Of a stretch of DNA of 64,000 bases, positions 34,664 through 42,089 are shown one piece after another. Position 1 is the first letter of the stretch. Every line of letters begins with the position of its first letter. The DNA is from JBDTVS01 sp040007095 (GTDB lineage Bacteria > Acidobacteriota > Vicinamibacteria > Vicinamibacterales > CAVVIG01), in the NCBI GenBank assembly GCA_040007095.1, contig JBDTVS010000190.1:1-64000 (forward strand), given 5' to 3'. The notes under the pieces were generated by a model. The model did not search any database. It had not been told where the DNA came from and was given only the letters and a program-made list of their open reading frames with translations. The translations under genes were made by a program, and so were the position numbers.

Positions 34664-35706
34664 TGCGCCGCCGCCATCTGCTGTTCGCGCTCATCGCCGT
34701 GACACTCGCGACGCTGGTGCCCCTCTGCGCGCTGCTCGCCGTTGACGTGTATCTGCACGGCAAGTTTCAGAAGTCGGCGGGCTACAACGTCTGGGGATAC
34801 CGGGGACCCACCGTCCCGAAGAAACGTCCGGGGGAATACCGCGTCGCCGTCCTCGGCGGGAGCACCGCGTACGGATATGGTGCGAACTGGGACGAAGCGA
34901 TTCCCGCCCAGCTGGAACGCGACCTTGCCCAGCCGGCAGGACCGCACCCCATCCGCGTGCTCAACCTCGGCTATAACAATGAAGGGGCGTTTTCGTTCAT
35001 CTTCACGCTGAAAGACTATCTCTGGCTCGACTACGACCTGGTCCTGCTCTACGAAGGCTACAACGACATGATGGGCGACCCGCGAAAGCCCAACCTCCAG
35101 GTCTTCCGGCACGAGTCGCCGGTGTACCGCCTCACGGGTTACCTGCCGATTTTTCAGATCGTCTTCAAGGAAAAGGCCGCGGCCATGCTGACGGGAGACA
35201 GCGCGTCGCTGTACCGCAGCGACAACCGGACCGTGTTTCGCCCAGGCGTGGCCGCCCGTGGCGCGGCCGAGGCGCTCACGATGGCCGCCGATGTCGGCAA
35301 GTCCCTCGAGCAGCAGCTGGGACGCGTCACCACAGCGCCGAGCAAAGAGATTACCGACGCTGCGGCGACCGGCTGCAAGTATCCGTGGCAGGACTACTGC
35401 CGGTCGATGCTGGTGGCGGTCGATTTCGCCCTCCAGCACGGCAAGCAGGTGTTGGTGGTGGCACAACCGCACCCATTGGAAGCACTTCGCGACCGTCACA
35501 TCGCGCAGCAGACGGAGTTGACTGGACTGCTACGCCGCCGATTCGCCGACGAACCCAGAGTCCAGTACGTGGATCTGGGCGACACGGTCGACCTCAGTGA
35601 TCCAAGACACTCTTTCGATCGCATGCACTTGACGGCGCCCGGTAATGCCATTGTTGCGGCCGCGCTGGTCGATCCGGTCAAGGCGATGGCGGCCCGTCGC
35701 CCGTGA
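34663..35706 (+). CDS. SGNH/GDSL hydrolase-like, membrane-anchored, catalytic residues intact
   Basis: A 347-residue protein with an N-terminal membrane anchor at about residues 5-28 and a periplasmic SGNH domain. Ser67 lies in L-G-G-S-T-A-Y-G-Y-G, Asn134 in Y-E-G-Y-N-D, and Asp319/His322 in D-R-M-H-L-T, so a complete SGNH set is present. Members of this fold act as O-acetylesterases or acyltransferases on glycans. Location beside SxtJ-like, DUF5989-like and carbamoyltransferase genes suggests glycan decoration. Start ATG 34663 overlaps the preceding gene by one base. Confidence 0.82.
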   Translation: MRRRHLLFALIAVTLATLVPLCALLAVDVYLHGKFQKSAGYNVWGYRGPTVPKKRPGEYRVAVLGGSTAYGYGANWDEAIPAQLERDLAQPAGPHPIRVLNLGYNNEGAFSFIFTLKDYLWLDYDLVLLYEGYNDMMGDPRKPNLQVFRHESPVYRLTGYLPIFQIVFKEKAAAMLTGDSASLYRSDNRTVFRPGVAARGAAEALTMAADVGKSLEQQLGRVTTAPSKEITDAAATGCKYPWQDYCRSMLVAVDFALQHGKQVLVVAQPHPLEALRDRHIAQQTELTGLLRRRFADEPRVQYVDLGDTVDLSDPRHSFDRMHLTAPGNAIVAAALVDPVKAMAARRP

Positions 35707-35753
35707 CGGCCTGTGACAAGATATAACCAGGTGATTTCCTCACACGCTTCGAT

Positions 35754-36143
35754 ATGAAAGGTCCAGCCAATCCTGAGCGCGCATTCGGCCTGTCGGTCGG
35801 CACGGTCCTGCTGATCGTCAGCGCGCTGGCCGTATGGCGCGGCCGGGTGCCCACCGCGCAGATCACGGGCGGCATCGGCTTCGTACTGGTCGTGCTGGGT
35901 CGGCTGCGTCCATCGCTTCTGAAATGGCCGAGCGCCGTATGGTGGCGCTTCGCGCTCGCGCTCGGATACGTCAACGCGCGCATCATTCTCACGCTGGCTT
36001 TTGCCCTCGTTCTGATCCCGCTCGGCCTGATCTGGCGGCTGATCGGTCGCGATCCGCTGGGGAAGCGCCGCGCCACCTGGCCGGGATGGTCGCCCCACCC
36101 CGCCCGCTATCGTGATCGGTCGCACTTCTCACGGATGTACTGA
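35754..36143 (+). CDS. SxtJ-like small membrane protein
   Basis: A 129-residue protein with about three or four hydrophobic segments and short loops: F-G-L-S-V-G-T-V-L-L near the N-terminus, I-G-F-V-L-V-V-L-G and a P-L-G-L-I-W-R-L-I-G-R-D-P-L-G segment before a basic tail. The last part matches the SxtJ family, named for a gene of the cyanobacterial saxitoxin cluster and often found beside NodU-type carbamoyltransferases. Its function is not established. It is followed after 8 bp by a 52-residue DUF5989-like gene and then the carbamoyltransferase. Confidence 0.75.
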   Translation: MKGPANPERAFGLSVGTVLLIVSALAVWRGRVPTAQITGGIGFVLVVLGRLRPSLLKWPSAVWWRFALALGYVNARIILTLAFALVLIPLGLIWRLIGRDPLGKRRATWPGWSPHPARYRDRSHFSRMY

Positions 36144-36151
36144 GGGAATAA

Positions 36152-36310
36152 ATGGCAAAGAGTCGCGTTCTCAAAGAGTTCTGGCAGTTCCTGCGGGTCG
36201 AGAAAAAATACTGGCTGATGCCCATCGTGCTCGTGTTCGTGCTGTTCGGGCTGCTGATCGTGTTCTCGCAGAGCAGTGCGATCGCCCCGTTCATCTACAC
36301 GCTGTTCTAA
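36152..36310 (+). CDS. DUF5989/SxtK-like 52-residue membrane protein
   Basis: A short frame, ATG 36152 to TAA 36310, with a ribosome site (GAGGGA at 36142-36147). The product begins M-A-K-S-R-V-L-K-E-F-W-Q-F-L-R, then E-K-K-Y-W-L-M-P-I and one strong membrane helix ending A-P-F-I-Y-T-L-F. This is the DUF5989 pattern found between SxtJ-like and carbamoyltransferase genes. It is easily missed by gene callers because of its size. Function is unknown; a membrane subunit of the carbamoylation module is plausible. Confidence 0.85.
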   Translation: MAKSRVLKEFWQFLRVEKKYWLMPIVLVFVLFGLLIVFSQSSAIAPFIYTLF

Positions 36311-36319
36311 GCACGACAC

Positions 36320-38200
36320 TTGCCGACCCGGATCCTCGGAATCTCCGCCTACTATCACGACTCGGCGGCGTGCCTGGTCGAGGACGGCCGGGTCGTGGCC
36401 GCGGCTCAAGAGGAGCGCTTCACGCGCAAGAAGCACGATGCGGCGTTTCCGACTCGCGCCGTGGACTACTGCCTGCATGAGGCCAACATCACCACCGGCC
36501 AGCTCGATTTCGTCGGCTTCTACGAAAAGCCGATGGTCAAGTTCGAGCGTCTGCTCGAAACCTACACGGCGTCGGCTCCGCGCGGCTTGAAGTCGTATCT
36601 GATGGCGATGCCGCTCTGGCTGGGCGAGAAGTTGTGGATGGCCGACGACATCCGCGATCGGGTTGAGGGATTCGAAGGCGAAGTGCTCTTCGGCGAGCAT
36701 CACGAATCGCACGCCGCGTCGGCGTTCTATCCCTCGCCTTTCGAGCAGGCCGCGGTCGTCACCATCGACGGCGTGGGGGAGTGGGCGACCTCGTCGATTG
36801 GCGTCGGACGTGGCCACGACCTCGAGATCATTCACGAGCTGCGATTCCCTCACTCGCTCGGACTGCTGTATTCCGCCTTCACCTACTTCGCCGGGTTCAA
36901 GGTGAACTCTGGCGAGTACAAGGTGATGGGGCTCGCGCCGTACGGCGAGCCCAGGTACGTCAAGACCATCAAGGATCACCTGATTGAAATCAAGGACGAT
37001 GGCAGCCTGTGGATGAACCAGGACTACTTCACGTATTCGCACGGCTTGACGATGACCGGCCGTGCGATGGAGGGGTTGCTCGGTGGTGCGGCCCGCAAGC
37101 CGGAGAGTGTGCTGACACAGCGGGAGATGGATCTCGCGGCGTCGATTCAGGAAATCACCGAAGAGGTGATGTTGAAAATGACCGCCTTCGCCCAGCGCGA
37201 AACGGGGATGCGCGATTTGTGTCTGGCCGGGGGGGTCGCGCTCAATTGTGTGGGGAACGGCCGCATCCTGCGCGAGGGGCCGTTCGAGCAGATGTGGGTG
37301 CAGCCGGCGGCTGGAGACGCCGGGGGGGCGCTTGGCGTGGCGCTGGCAATCTGGCATCGGCATCTCGACAAGCCGCGCCGCAGTCCCGAAAGCGAGGGGA
37401 CGTGGGAGCGGCCGTCCCGCGCGGGTGGCCGATCGGTGCCCCGTTATGCCGACGGGATGAGCGGCTCGTTTCTTGGCCCACGATTCACCGAGAGCGAGAT
37501 CGAGGCCTTTGTCGAAAAGCATGGATATGTCGCGCGACGCGTGGCGCCCGCGGGGCTCGCCGATGAGATTGCCGCCCTGCTGGCCGACGAGAAGGTGATC
37601 GGCCTGCTGCAGGGACGCATGGAGTTCGGTCCGCGCGCCCTGGGCGGCCGCTCGATTCTCGCCGATGCGCGCTCGACCAGGATGCAGTCGGTGCTGAACC
37701 TGAAGATCAAGTTTCGCGAGTCGTTCCGGCCGTTCGCGCCGTCGGTGATGCGCGAGCACGTCGCGGACTGGTTCGAGCTGGACGACGAGAGCCCCTACAT
37801 GCTGCTCGTCGCCGACGTGCAGGCGTCGCGGCGTCTGCCGGTGTCCGACGCGGCGTCTGCGCTGTGGGGCATCGAGAAGCTGAATGTGCCCCGGTCGACG
37901 GTGCCGGCGATTACGCATGTGGACTACTCCGCACGCATCCAGACGGTGCGGCGCGAGGCCAATCCCTTGTACTACGACATCCTCGCGGCCTTTCATCGTC
38001 GAACCGGCTGCCCGATGCTCGTCAATACGTCCTTCAACGTGCGGGGTGAGCCGATCGTGTGCACGCCGGAGGACGCGGTGCGGTGCTTTCAACGCACGCA
38101 CATGGACGTGTTGGTACTCGAGAATTTCATCCTCGAGCGTTCGGCGCAGGCACCGATGCCGGTCGACGAGTCGTGGCAGTCGGAGTTCGCGCTCGACTGA
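36320..38200 (+). CDS. Carbamoyltransferase, NodU/SxtI family
   Basis: A 626-residue protein. The N-terminal Kae1-like domain has I-L-G-I-S-A-Y-Y-H-D-S-A-A, E-E-R-F-T-R-K-K-H-D and the iron-binding H-H-E-S-H-A-A-S-A-F-Y; V-N-S-G-E-Y-K-V-M-G and L-A-G-G-V-A-L-N-C follow. The C-terminal YrdC-like half has E-F-G-P-R-A-L-G-G-R-S-I-L-A-D. The family makes carbamoyl-adenylate from carbamoyl phosphate and ATP and transfers the carbamoyl group to sugar hydroxyls (NodU, TobZ, SxtI). Here it should O-carbamoylate a surface-glycan sugar. Start is TTG 36320; no ATG lies upstream in frame without a stop. It follows the DUF5989-like gene by 9 bp. Confidence 0.92.
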   Translation: MPTRILGISAYYHDSAACLVEDGRVVAAAQEERFTRKKHDAAFPTRAVDYCLHEANITTGQLDFVGFYEKPMVKFERLLETYTASAPRGLKSYLMAMPLWLGEKLWMADDIRDRVEGFEGEVLFGEHHESHAASAFYPSPFEQAAVVTIDGVGEWATSSIGVGRGHDLEIIHELRFPHSLGLLYSAFTYFAGFKVNSGEYKVMGLAPYGEPRYVKTIKDHLIEIKDDGSLWMNQDYFTYSHGLTMTGRAMEGLLGGAARKPESVLTQREMDLAASIQEITEEVMLKMTAFAQRETGMRDLCLAGGVALNCVGNGRILREGPFEQMWVQPAAGDAGGALGVALAIWHRHLDKPRRSPESEGTWERPSRAGGRSVPRYADGMSGSFLGPRFTESEIEAFVEKHGYVARRVAPAGLADEIAALLADEKVIGLLQGRMEFGPRALGGRSILADARSTRMQSVLNLKIKFRESFRPFAPSVMREHVADWFELDDESPYMLLVADVQASRRLPVSDAASALWGIEKLNVPRSTVPAITHVDYSARIQTVRREANPLYYDILAAFHRRTGCPMLVNTSFNVRGEPIVCTPEDAVRCFQRTHMDVLVLENFILERSAQAPMPVDESWQSEFALD

Positions 38201-38227
38201 AGAACCGGGGGCGAAACACGACGTCCT

Positions 38228-38297
38228 AACGCGGAGCTCGCTGAGATCGCAGAGAATTTGTCGATTTTCCTGCAGCGGTCTCTGTGGCCTCTGCGTT
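38228..38297. repeat. Imperfect inverted repeat (AACGCRGAG type)
   Basis: AACGCGGAGCTCGCTGAGAT on the left, continuing through CGCAGAGA, is partly complementary to TCTCTGTGGCCTCTGCGTT on the right (38279-38297). It is a short MITE-like or REP-like palindrome in the 209-bp gap between the carbamoyltransferase and ABC permease genes. Confidence 0.6.
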
Positions 38298-38340
38298 GAA
38301 TGCGGTTTGTCTCTCACGACCTGAGTTTGGGGTGCGGGTT

Positions 38341-38400
38341 TCAGACTTCAGACTTCAAACTTCAGACTTCAGACTTTCAAGTTCCAAGTTCTAACTTTCA
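38341..38400. repeat. Tandem CTTCAGA-type microsatellite
   Basis: Units of TTCAGAC and TTCAAAC repeat about five times, then degrade into TTTCAAGTTCCAAGTTCTAA. The tract is A/T-rich compared with its surroundings and lies just upstream of the ABC permease start. Its complement resembles the short runs inside the element at 4418-4565. It has no coding potential. Confidence 0.65.
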
Positions 38401-38409
38401 CCGTAACTT

Positions 38410-39210
38410 TTGTCTCACCCGCTGACCGATCGTCCCGAGCGCATGTCGCTCTCCGCCTATGGGGAGCTGCTGATGAACCTGACGCGCCGCGAGGTGAAAG
38501 GTCGCTACACGCAGTCGCTCTTCGGCATCGGCTGGGCGATTGCGCAGCCGCTGGCCACGATGGCGGTGTTCACGCTGGTTTTTTCGCGGCTCGGGAAGAT
38601 TCCTTCAGGCGGCGTGCCCTACCCGCTGTTCGCGTATTGCGCCCTGGTGCCGTGGTTCTTCTTTTCGAACTCGGTCAACTCCGGCACCCTCAGCCTGATC
38701 ACCTACCGGAACATCGTCACCAAGACGTACTTTCCGCGCGAGATCGTCCCGCTCGCGCAAGTGTGCTCGCGCCTGGTGGATCTCGCGGCCTCGGCGGCCT
38801 TGTATGCCCTGCTGATGGTGTACTACGGCGTCGGCGTCGGGCGATGGGGCCTGATGTTGCCGTTCTTCTTTCTGCTGCTGGTGCTCTTCACGGTCGGCGT
38901 GACGCTCGTGACCTCGTCGGTGAATGTCTTCTACCGGGACGTCAACCCGGTCGTGCAGATCGGCCTGCAACTCTGGATGTATCTCACGCCCGTCGCCTAT
39001 CCGCTGTCGGCGGCACCCGAACGCTACCGGGTCTTCTACATGCTGAACCCGTTGACCGCGATCGTCGAGGGGTTTCGCTCGTCTCTGGTCTTTGGTCGGG
39101 CTCCCGATTGGCAACTGGTCGGGATCTCGACCGCGATGATCGTCGCGCTGCTTGGCGGAGCTCTCGTCATGTTCAAGCGGATGGACAAGTACTTCGCCGA
39201 TGTCATCTGA
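38410..39210 (+). CDS. wzm: ABC-2 type polysaccharide export permease (Wzm-like)
   Basis: A 266-residue inner-membrane permease with about six membrane helices. The N-terminal amphipathic segment R-R-E-V-K-G-R-Y-T-Q-S-L-F-G-I-G-W-A-I-A-Q-P and the C-terminal Y-M-L-N-P-L-T-A-I-V-E-G-F-R are characteristic of O-antigen/teichoic-acid ABC-2 permeases. With the ATPase that overlaps it by 11 bp it should export a lipid-linked glycan. The start could be TTG 38410 or ATG 38443; neither has a clear ribosome site, and the first eleven residues are poorly conserved. Confidence 0.9.
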   Translation: MSHPLTDRPERMSLSAYGELLMNLTRREVKGRYTQSLFGIGWAIAQPLATMAVFTLVFSRLGKIPSGGVPYPLFAYCALVPWFFFSNSVNSGTLSLITYRNIVTKTYFPREIVPLAQVCSRLVDLAASAALYALLMVYYGVGVGRWGLMLPFFFLLLVLFTVGVTLVTSSVNVFYRDVNPVVQIGLQLWMYLTPVAYPLSAAPERYRVFYMLNPLTAIVEGFRSSLVFGRAPDWQLVGISTAMIVALLGGALVMFKRMDKYFADVI

Positions 39211-40465
39211 CATCGCCATCCGGCTCGAGCAGGTCACCAAGCGGTACCGCACCGGACGATCGCGGACGATTGTCGACCTGGTCGCGTCGGGCGTAGATTC
39301 ACTGCGCGGGCGGTCGATCGAGGTACACAGCACGACGCGTGGCAGGATCGACGGTACCATCTCGGCGCTTCGGAATGTGTCCTTCGAGGCGCCGACGGGG
39401 ACGGGCCTCGGGATTATCGGGCGAAACGGCGCCGGCAAGACCACGTTGCTCAAGCTCATCTCCCGCGTGACGTGGCCAACCAGCGGCACCGTCCGCGTCG
39501 CCGGCCACGCGGTATCGCTCATCGAGTTGGGGGCGGGATTTCATCCCGAGCTGACCGGCCGCGAGAACGTCTATCTCGGCGGCGGCCTGTTCGGGCTGAC
39601 GCGGCGAGAGATCGATCGTCATTTCGACGACATCGTGCAGTTTGCGGATGTCGAACGTCTGATCGATACGCCAATGAAGCGGTATTCGTCCGGGTTGTAT
39701 GCGCGGCTGGGCTTCAGCGTCGCCATTCACAGCCGTCCCGACATCGTGCTGGTCGACGAAGTGTTGTCCGTCGGCGATGCCGCGTTCCGGCGCCGCGCCC
39801 TCGAGGCGCTGCGGCGGCTGATCACGGAAGGGAAGACCGTGCTCTTCATCTCGCACGACATGTGGAACGTGCGGCGGCTGTGCAGCGACATTCTCTGGAT
39901 GGAGGACGGGGGGGTTCGGGCGTACGGTCCAGCCGGGGAGATTGCCGAGCGCTACATGAACGAGGTGAACATCGAGGCGCTGGCCAATCAGGCGACAGCG
40001 TTACAGAGCCATCGTGGCGGCACCGGTGAAGTGCGCTATCGCACGGTCGACCTCATCGACGAAGCCGGCGCGCCAACGGGGATGCTGGCCGCAGGCGCCA
40101 CGCTGATCGTCCGCTCCGCCTATCACGCCGGCCAGCAGGTCGAGCGGCCGGTCTTTCAAGTGGCAATCGTTGACGTCGATACCGGCCTCGTGATCACGAC
40201 GGCCACTTCGCGGGTCGGCGACAGCCCCGACCTGGTGACGGGCGACGGCGTGATCGAGTGCCGGTTTGCGCGGCTGCCGCTGCGGCCGCGCCAGTATGTC
40301 CTCCGGTTGTCGATTACCGATCAGCACCAGCTCGCGTCGTACGACGTCGTCACGGCGGGGCCACGCTTTGCCGTGACCGGCCAGGGCGGCGGCGTCGAGA
40401 GCCTGGCCGATGAGGAAGACGGCCTGGTGTCGCTGCCCTTCGAGTTCAGGCACCATACCCAGTGA
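39200..40465 (+). CDS. wzt: ABC transporter ATPase with C-terminal Wzt carbohydrate-binding domain
   Basis: A 421-residue ATPase. Walker A G-R-N-G-A-G-K-T-T, a Y-S-S-G-L-Y-A-R-L-G-F-S-V-A signature, Walker B I-V-L-V-D-E-V-L-S-V-G-D and H-loop S-H-D are present, all in the Wzt/TagH style. Residues about 280-415 form an extra C-terminal beta-rich domain like Wzt_C, which in E. coli O9a recognises the modified chain end. This suggests export of a capped polymer. The start overlaps the permease gene by 11 bp. Confidence 0.92.
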   Translation: MSSDIAIRLEQVTKRYRTGRSRTIVDLVASGVDSLRGRSIEVHSTTRGRIDGTISALRNVSFEAPTGTGLGIIGRNGAGKTTLLKLISRVTWPTSGTVRVAGHAVSLIELGAGFHPELTGRENVYLGGGLFGLTRREIDRHFDDIVQFADVERLIDTPMKRYSSGLYARLGFSVAIHSRPDIVLVDEVLSVGDAAFRRRALEALRRLITEGKTVLFISHDMWNVRRLCSDILWMEDGGVRAYGPAGEIAERYMNEVNIEALANQATALQSHRGGTGEVRYRTVDLIDEAGAPTGMLAAGATLIVRSAYHAGQQVERPVFQVAIVDVDTGLVITTATSRVGDSPDLVTGDGVIECRFARLPLRPRQYVLRLSITDQHQLASYDVVTAGPRFAVTGQGGGVESLADEEDGLVSLPFEFRHHTQ

Positions 40466-40628
40466 AGACCGCCACAGTGTCCTGCCGCCCAGGTCGCAGC
40501 GATTGCCGGATATTTCCTGCCGGTGCTTGCTCCTGCCGCCCCGTCCCGCAGCGGGAGCAGGTCGACCTTGAGCGCGTCGAAGGGCCGGTGGTCCCGGCGG
40601 TCGCGGTGGCTTCAGACCGGCATCGGCC

Positions 40629-42089
40629 ATGACCGACACGACAGCCGGCCTCGTCGTGATCGTGTCGATTCCGCACGGTGGAGCGGCGGGCAACATCCTG
40701 CGGACGGGGCTCGTCCGCCGGTTGCTCGATGCGTTCGCGGCCGTCCGGGTCGTGATCGTGTCGCCGTTGGCGAACGATGCCGCGTTCGTCAACGAATTCA
40801 CGCATCCGCGCGTCACGTTCGACGATCTCCCGCCGCACCGGCCGGCCGGTCTGGAAGCGCGGCTGCTGGCGTTCGTTCAGGCGGGATACCTCGATTCGGG
40901 CGTCACTGAGTCGGTGCGGATCCGTCGCGCGGAAGCACTGGAGAAGAAGACCATCCGCTGGATTCGGGCGAAGCGGCTGCTGGCGGGCGCGATCGCGCCG
41001 TCCCTGCTTCGGAAGGAGAGCCGGTATGAGCTGTCCGATCGGCTGGTACGGCATGCATGGGCCGAGCGGCTGTTCGACACCTACCGGCCCGCTCTGCTCA
41101 TCACGTCGAGCCCCGGCCTCATCTACGCGGAAGTGCCGCTGCTCCGCACCGCGGCGCGGCGCCGGGTGCGGTCGATGGCGGTCGATCCCAGTTGGGACAA
41201 CTTCACGAACAAGCTCCTGCCGGTGCGACGCGTCGATCGGCTGATTGTCTGGAACGACTTGATGAAGGCGCAGGCGGTCGAGCTGCACGGCTATCAGAGC
41301 GACGAGGTGAGTGTCGCCGGTACCCCGCAGTGGGATCTCTACTTCAAGCCCCGCCAGTCCGCATCGCGCGAGCAGTTCTTCAGCGGCGTCGGCGCCGATC
41401 CCTCGCGCAAACTCGTGACGCTCACCACCACGCCGCACGAGCTCTATTCCCACCACGACCACGTGCTGCGGGTGCTGGTGCGCGCGATGGAGGATGGCCG
41501 ATGGCCGTCTCCCGCTCAGATCCTGGTGCGCCTGCACCCTCGCGACGACCTGTCCCACTACGAGCCGTTTGCCCGCACGCCTCATGTCATTCTCGAGAAG
41601 CCGTTTCGTGAGTCGGTGCGAGCGGGTGACGGTCTCGCCGTGGACATCACTGAGGGCAATCAGCGACATCTCGCCGACACGCTTCGCCACAGTGACGTGG
41701 TGGTGAACGTGGCGTCGACGATTGCCATCGAGTCGGCGATTTTCGACACCCCGGTCGTCAACATTGCGTTCGATGGGGATACGCCATCACCGTTCGCCCG
41801 ATCCGCGCGGCGCTACTACCGGTTCACCCACTACGCGAATATCACCCGGCAGGGTGCAGTCCGTGTGGCAGAGACGCCGGAGGATCTGGTGTCGCACGTC
41901 GGACGGTACCTCGCCGATCCGTCGATCGACCGCGACGGTCGACGCCGCGTGGTGCTGGAGCAGTGCCAGTTTCTCGACGGTCAGTCGGCCGAGCGCGCGG
42001 CCCGCTTCGTGATCGCGGAGCTTGCCGACGCGTCCGGGATAGTGCTCGATTCTTCATCATGTGTGGCATCGCTGGCTTCGTCTCGCTGA
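40629..42089 (+). CDS. Putative GT-B fold glycosyl- or glycerophosphotransferase
   Basis: A 486-residue soluble protein I cannot place in a named family with certainty. The N-terminal part reads V-S-I-P-H-G-G-A-A-G-N-I-L-R-T-G. Central features are T-S-S-P-G-L-I-Y-A-E and V-D-P-S-W-D-N-F-T-N-K, then A-G-T-P-Q-W-D-L-Y-F. The C-terminal part has I-L-V-R-L-H-P-R-D-D, D-V-V-V-N-V-A-S-T-I-A-I-E-S-A-I and P-V-V-N-I-A-F, resembling CDP-glycerol glycerophosphotransferase-like or other GT-B enzymes. The start ATG 40629 follows a 163-bp gap (40466-40628) in which no clear feature was seen. It overlaps asnB by 31 bp. Confidence 0.7.
   Translation: MTDTTAGLVVIVSIPHGGAAGNILRTGLVRRLLDAFAAVRVVIVSPLANDAAFVNEFTHPRVTFDDLPPHRPAGLEARLLAFVQAGYLDSGVTESVRIRRAEALEKKTIRWIRAKRLLAGAIAPSLLRKESRYELSDRLVRHAWAERLFDTYRPALLITSSPGLIYAEVPLLRTAARRRVRSMAVDPSWDNFTNKLLPVRRVDRLIVWNDLMKAQAVELHGYQSDEVSVAGTPQWDLYFKPRQSASREQFFSGVGADPSRKLVTLTTTPHELYSHHDHVLRVLVRAMEDGRWPSPAQILVRLHPRDDLSHYEPFARTPHVILEKPFRESVRAGDGLAVDITEGNQRHLADTLRHSDVVVNVASTIAIESAIFDTPVVNIAFDGDTPSPFARSARRYYRFTHYANITRQGAVRVAETPEDLVSHVGRYLADPSIDRDGRRRVVLEQCQFLDGQSAERAARFVIAELADASGIVLDSSSCVASLASSR

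Noticed and set aside
36107..38317. 736-codon minus-strand open frame
   Set aside because: Antisense to the carbamoyltransferase gene, which has all its motifs; composition is Arg/His-rich with no recognisable domain.
38341..38400. Possible CRISPR array because of short repeats
   Set aside because: Units are about 7 bp, contiguous and degenerate, without spacers; it is a microsatellite.
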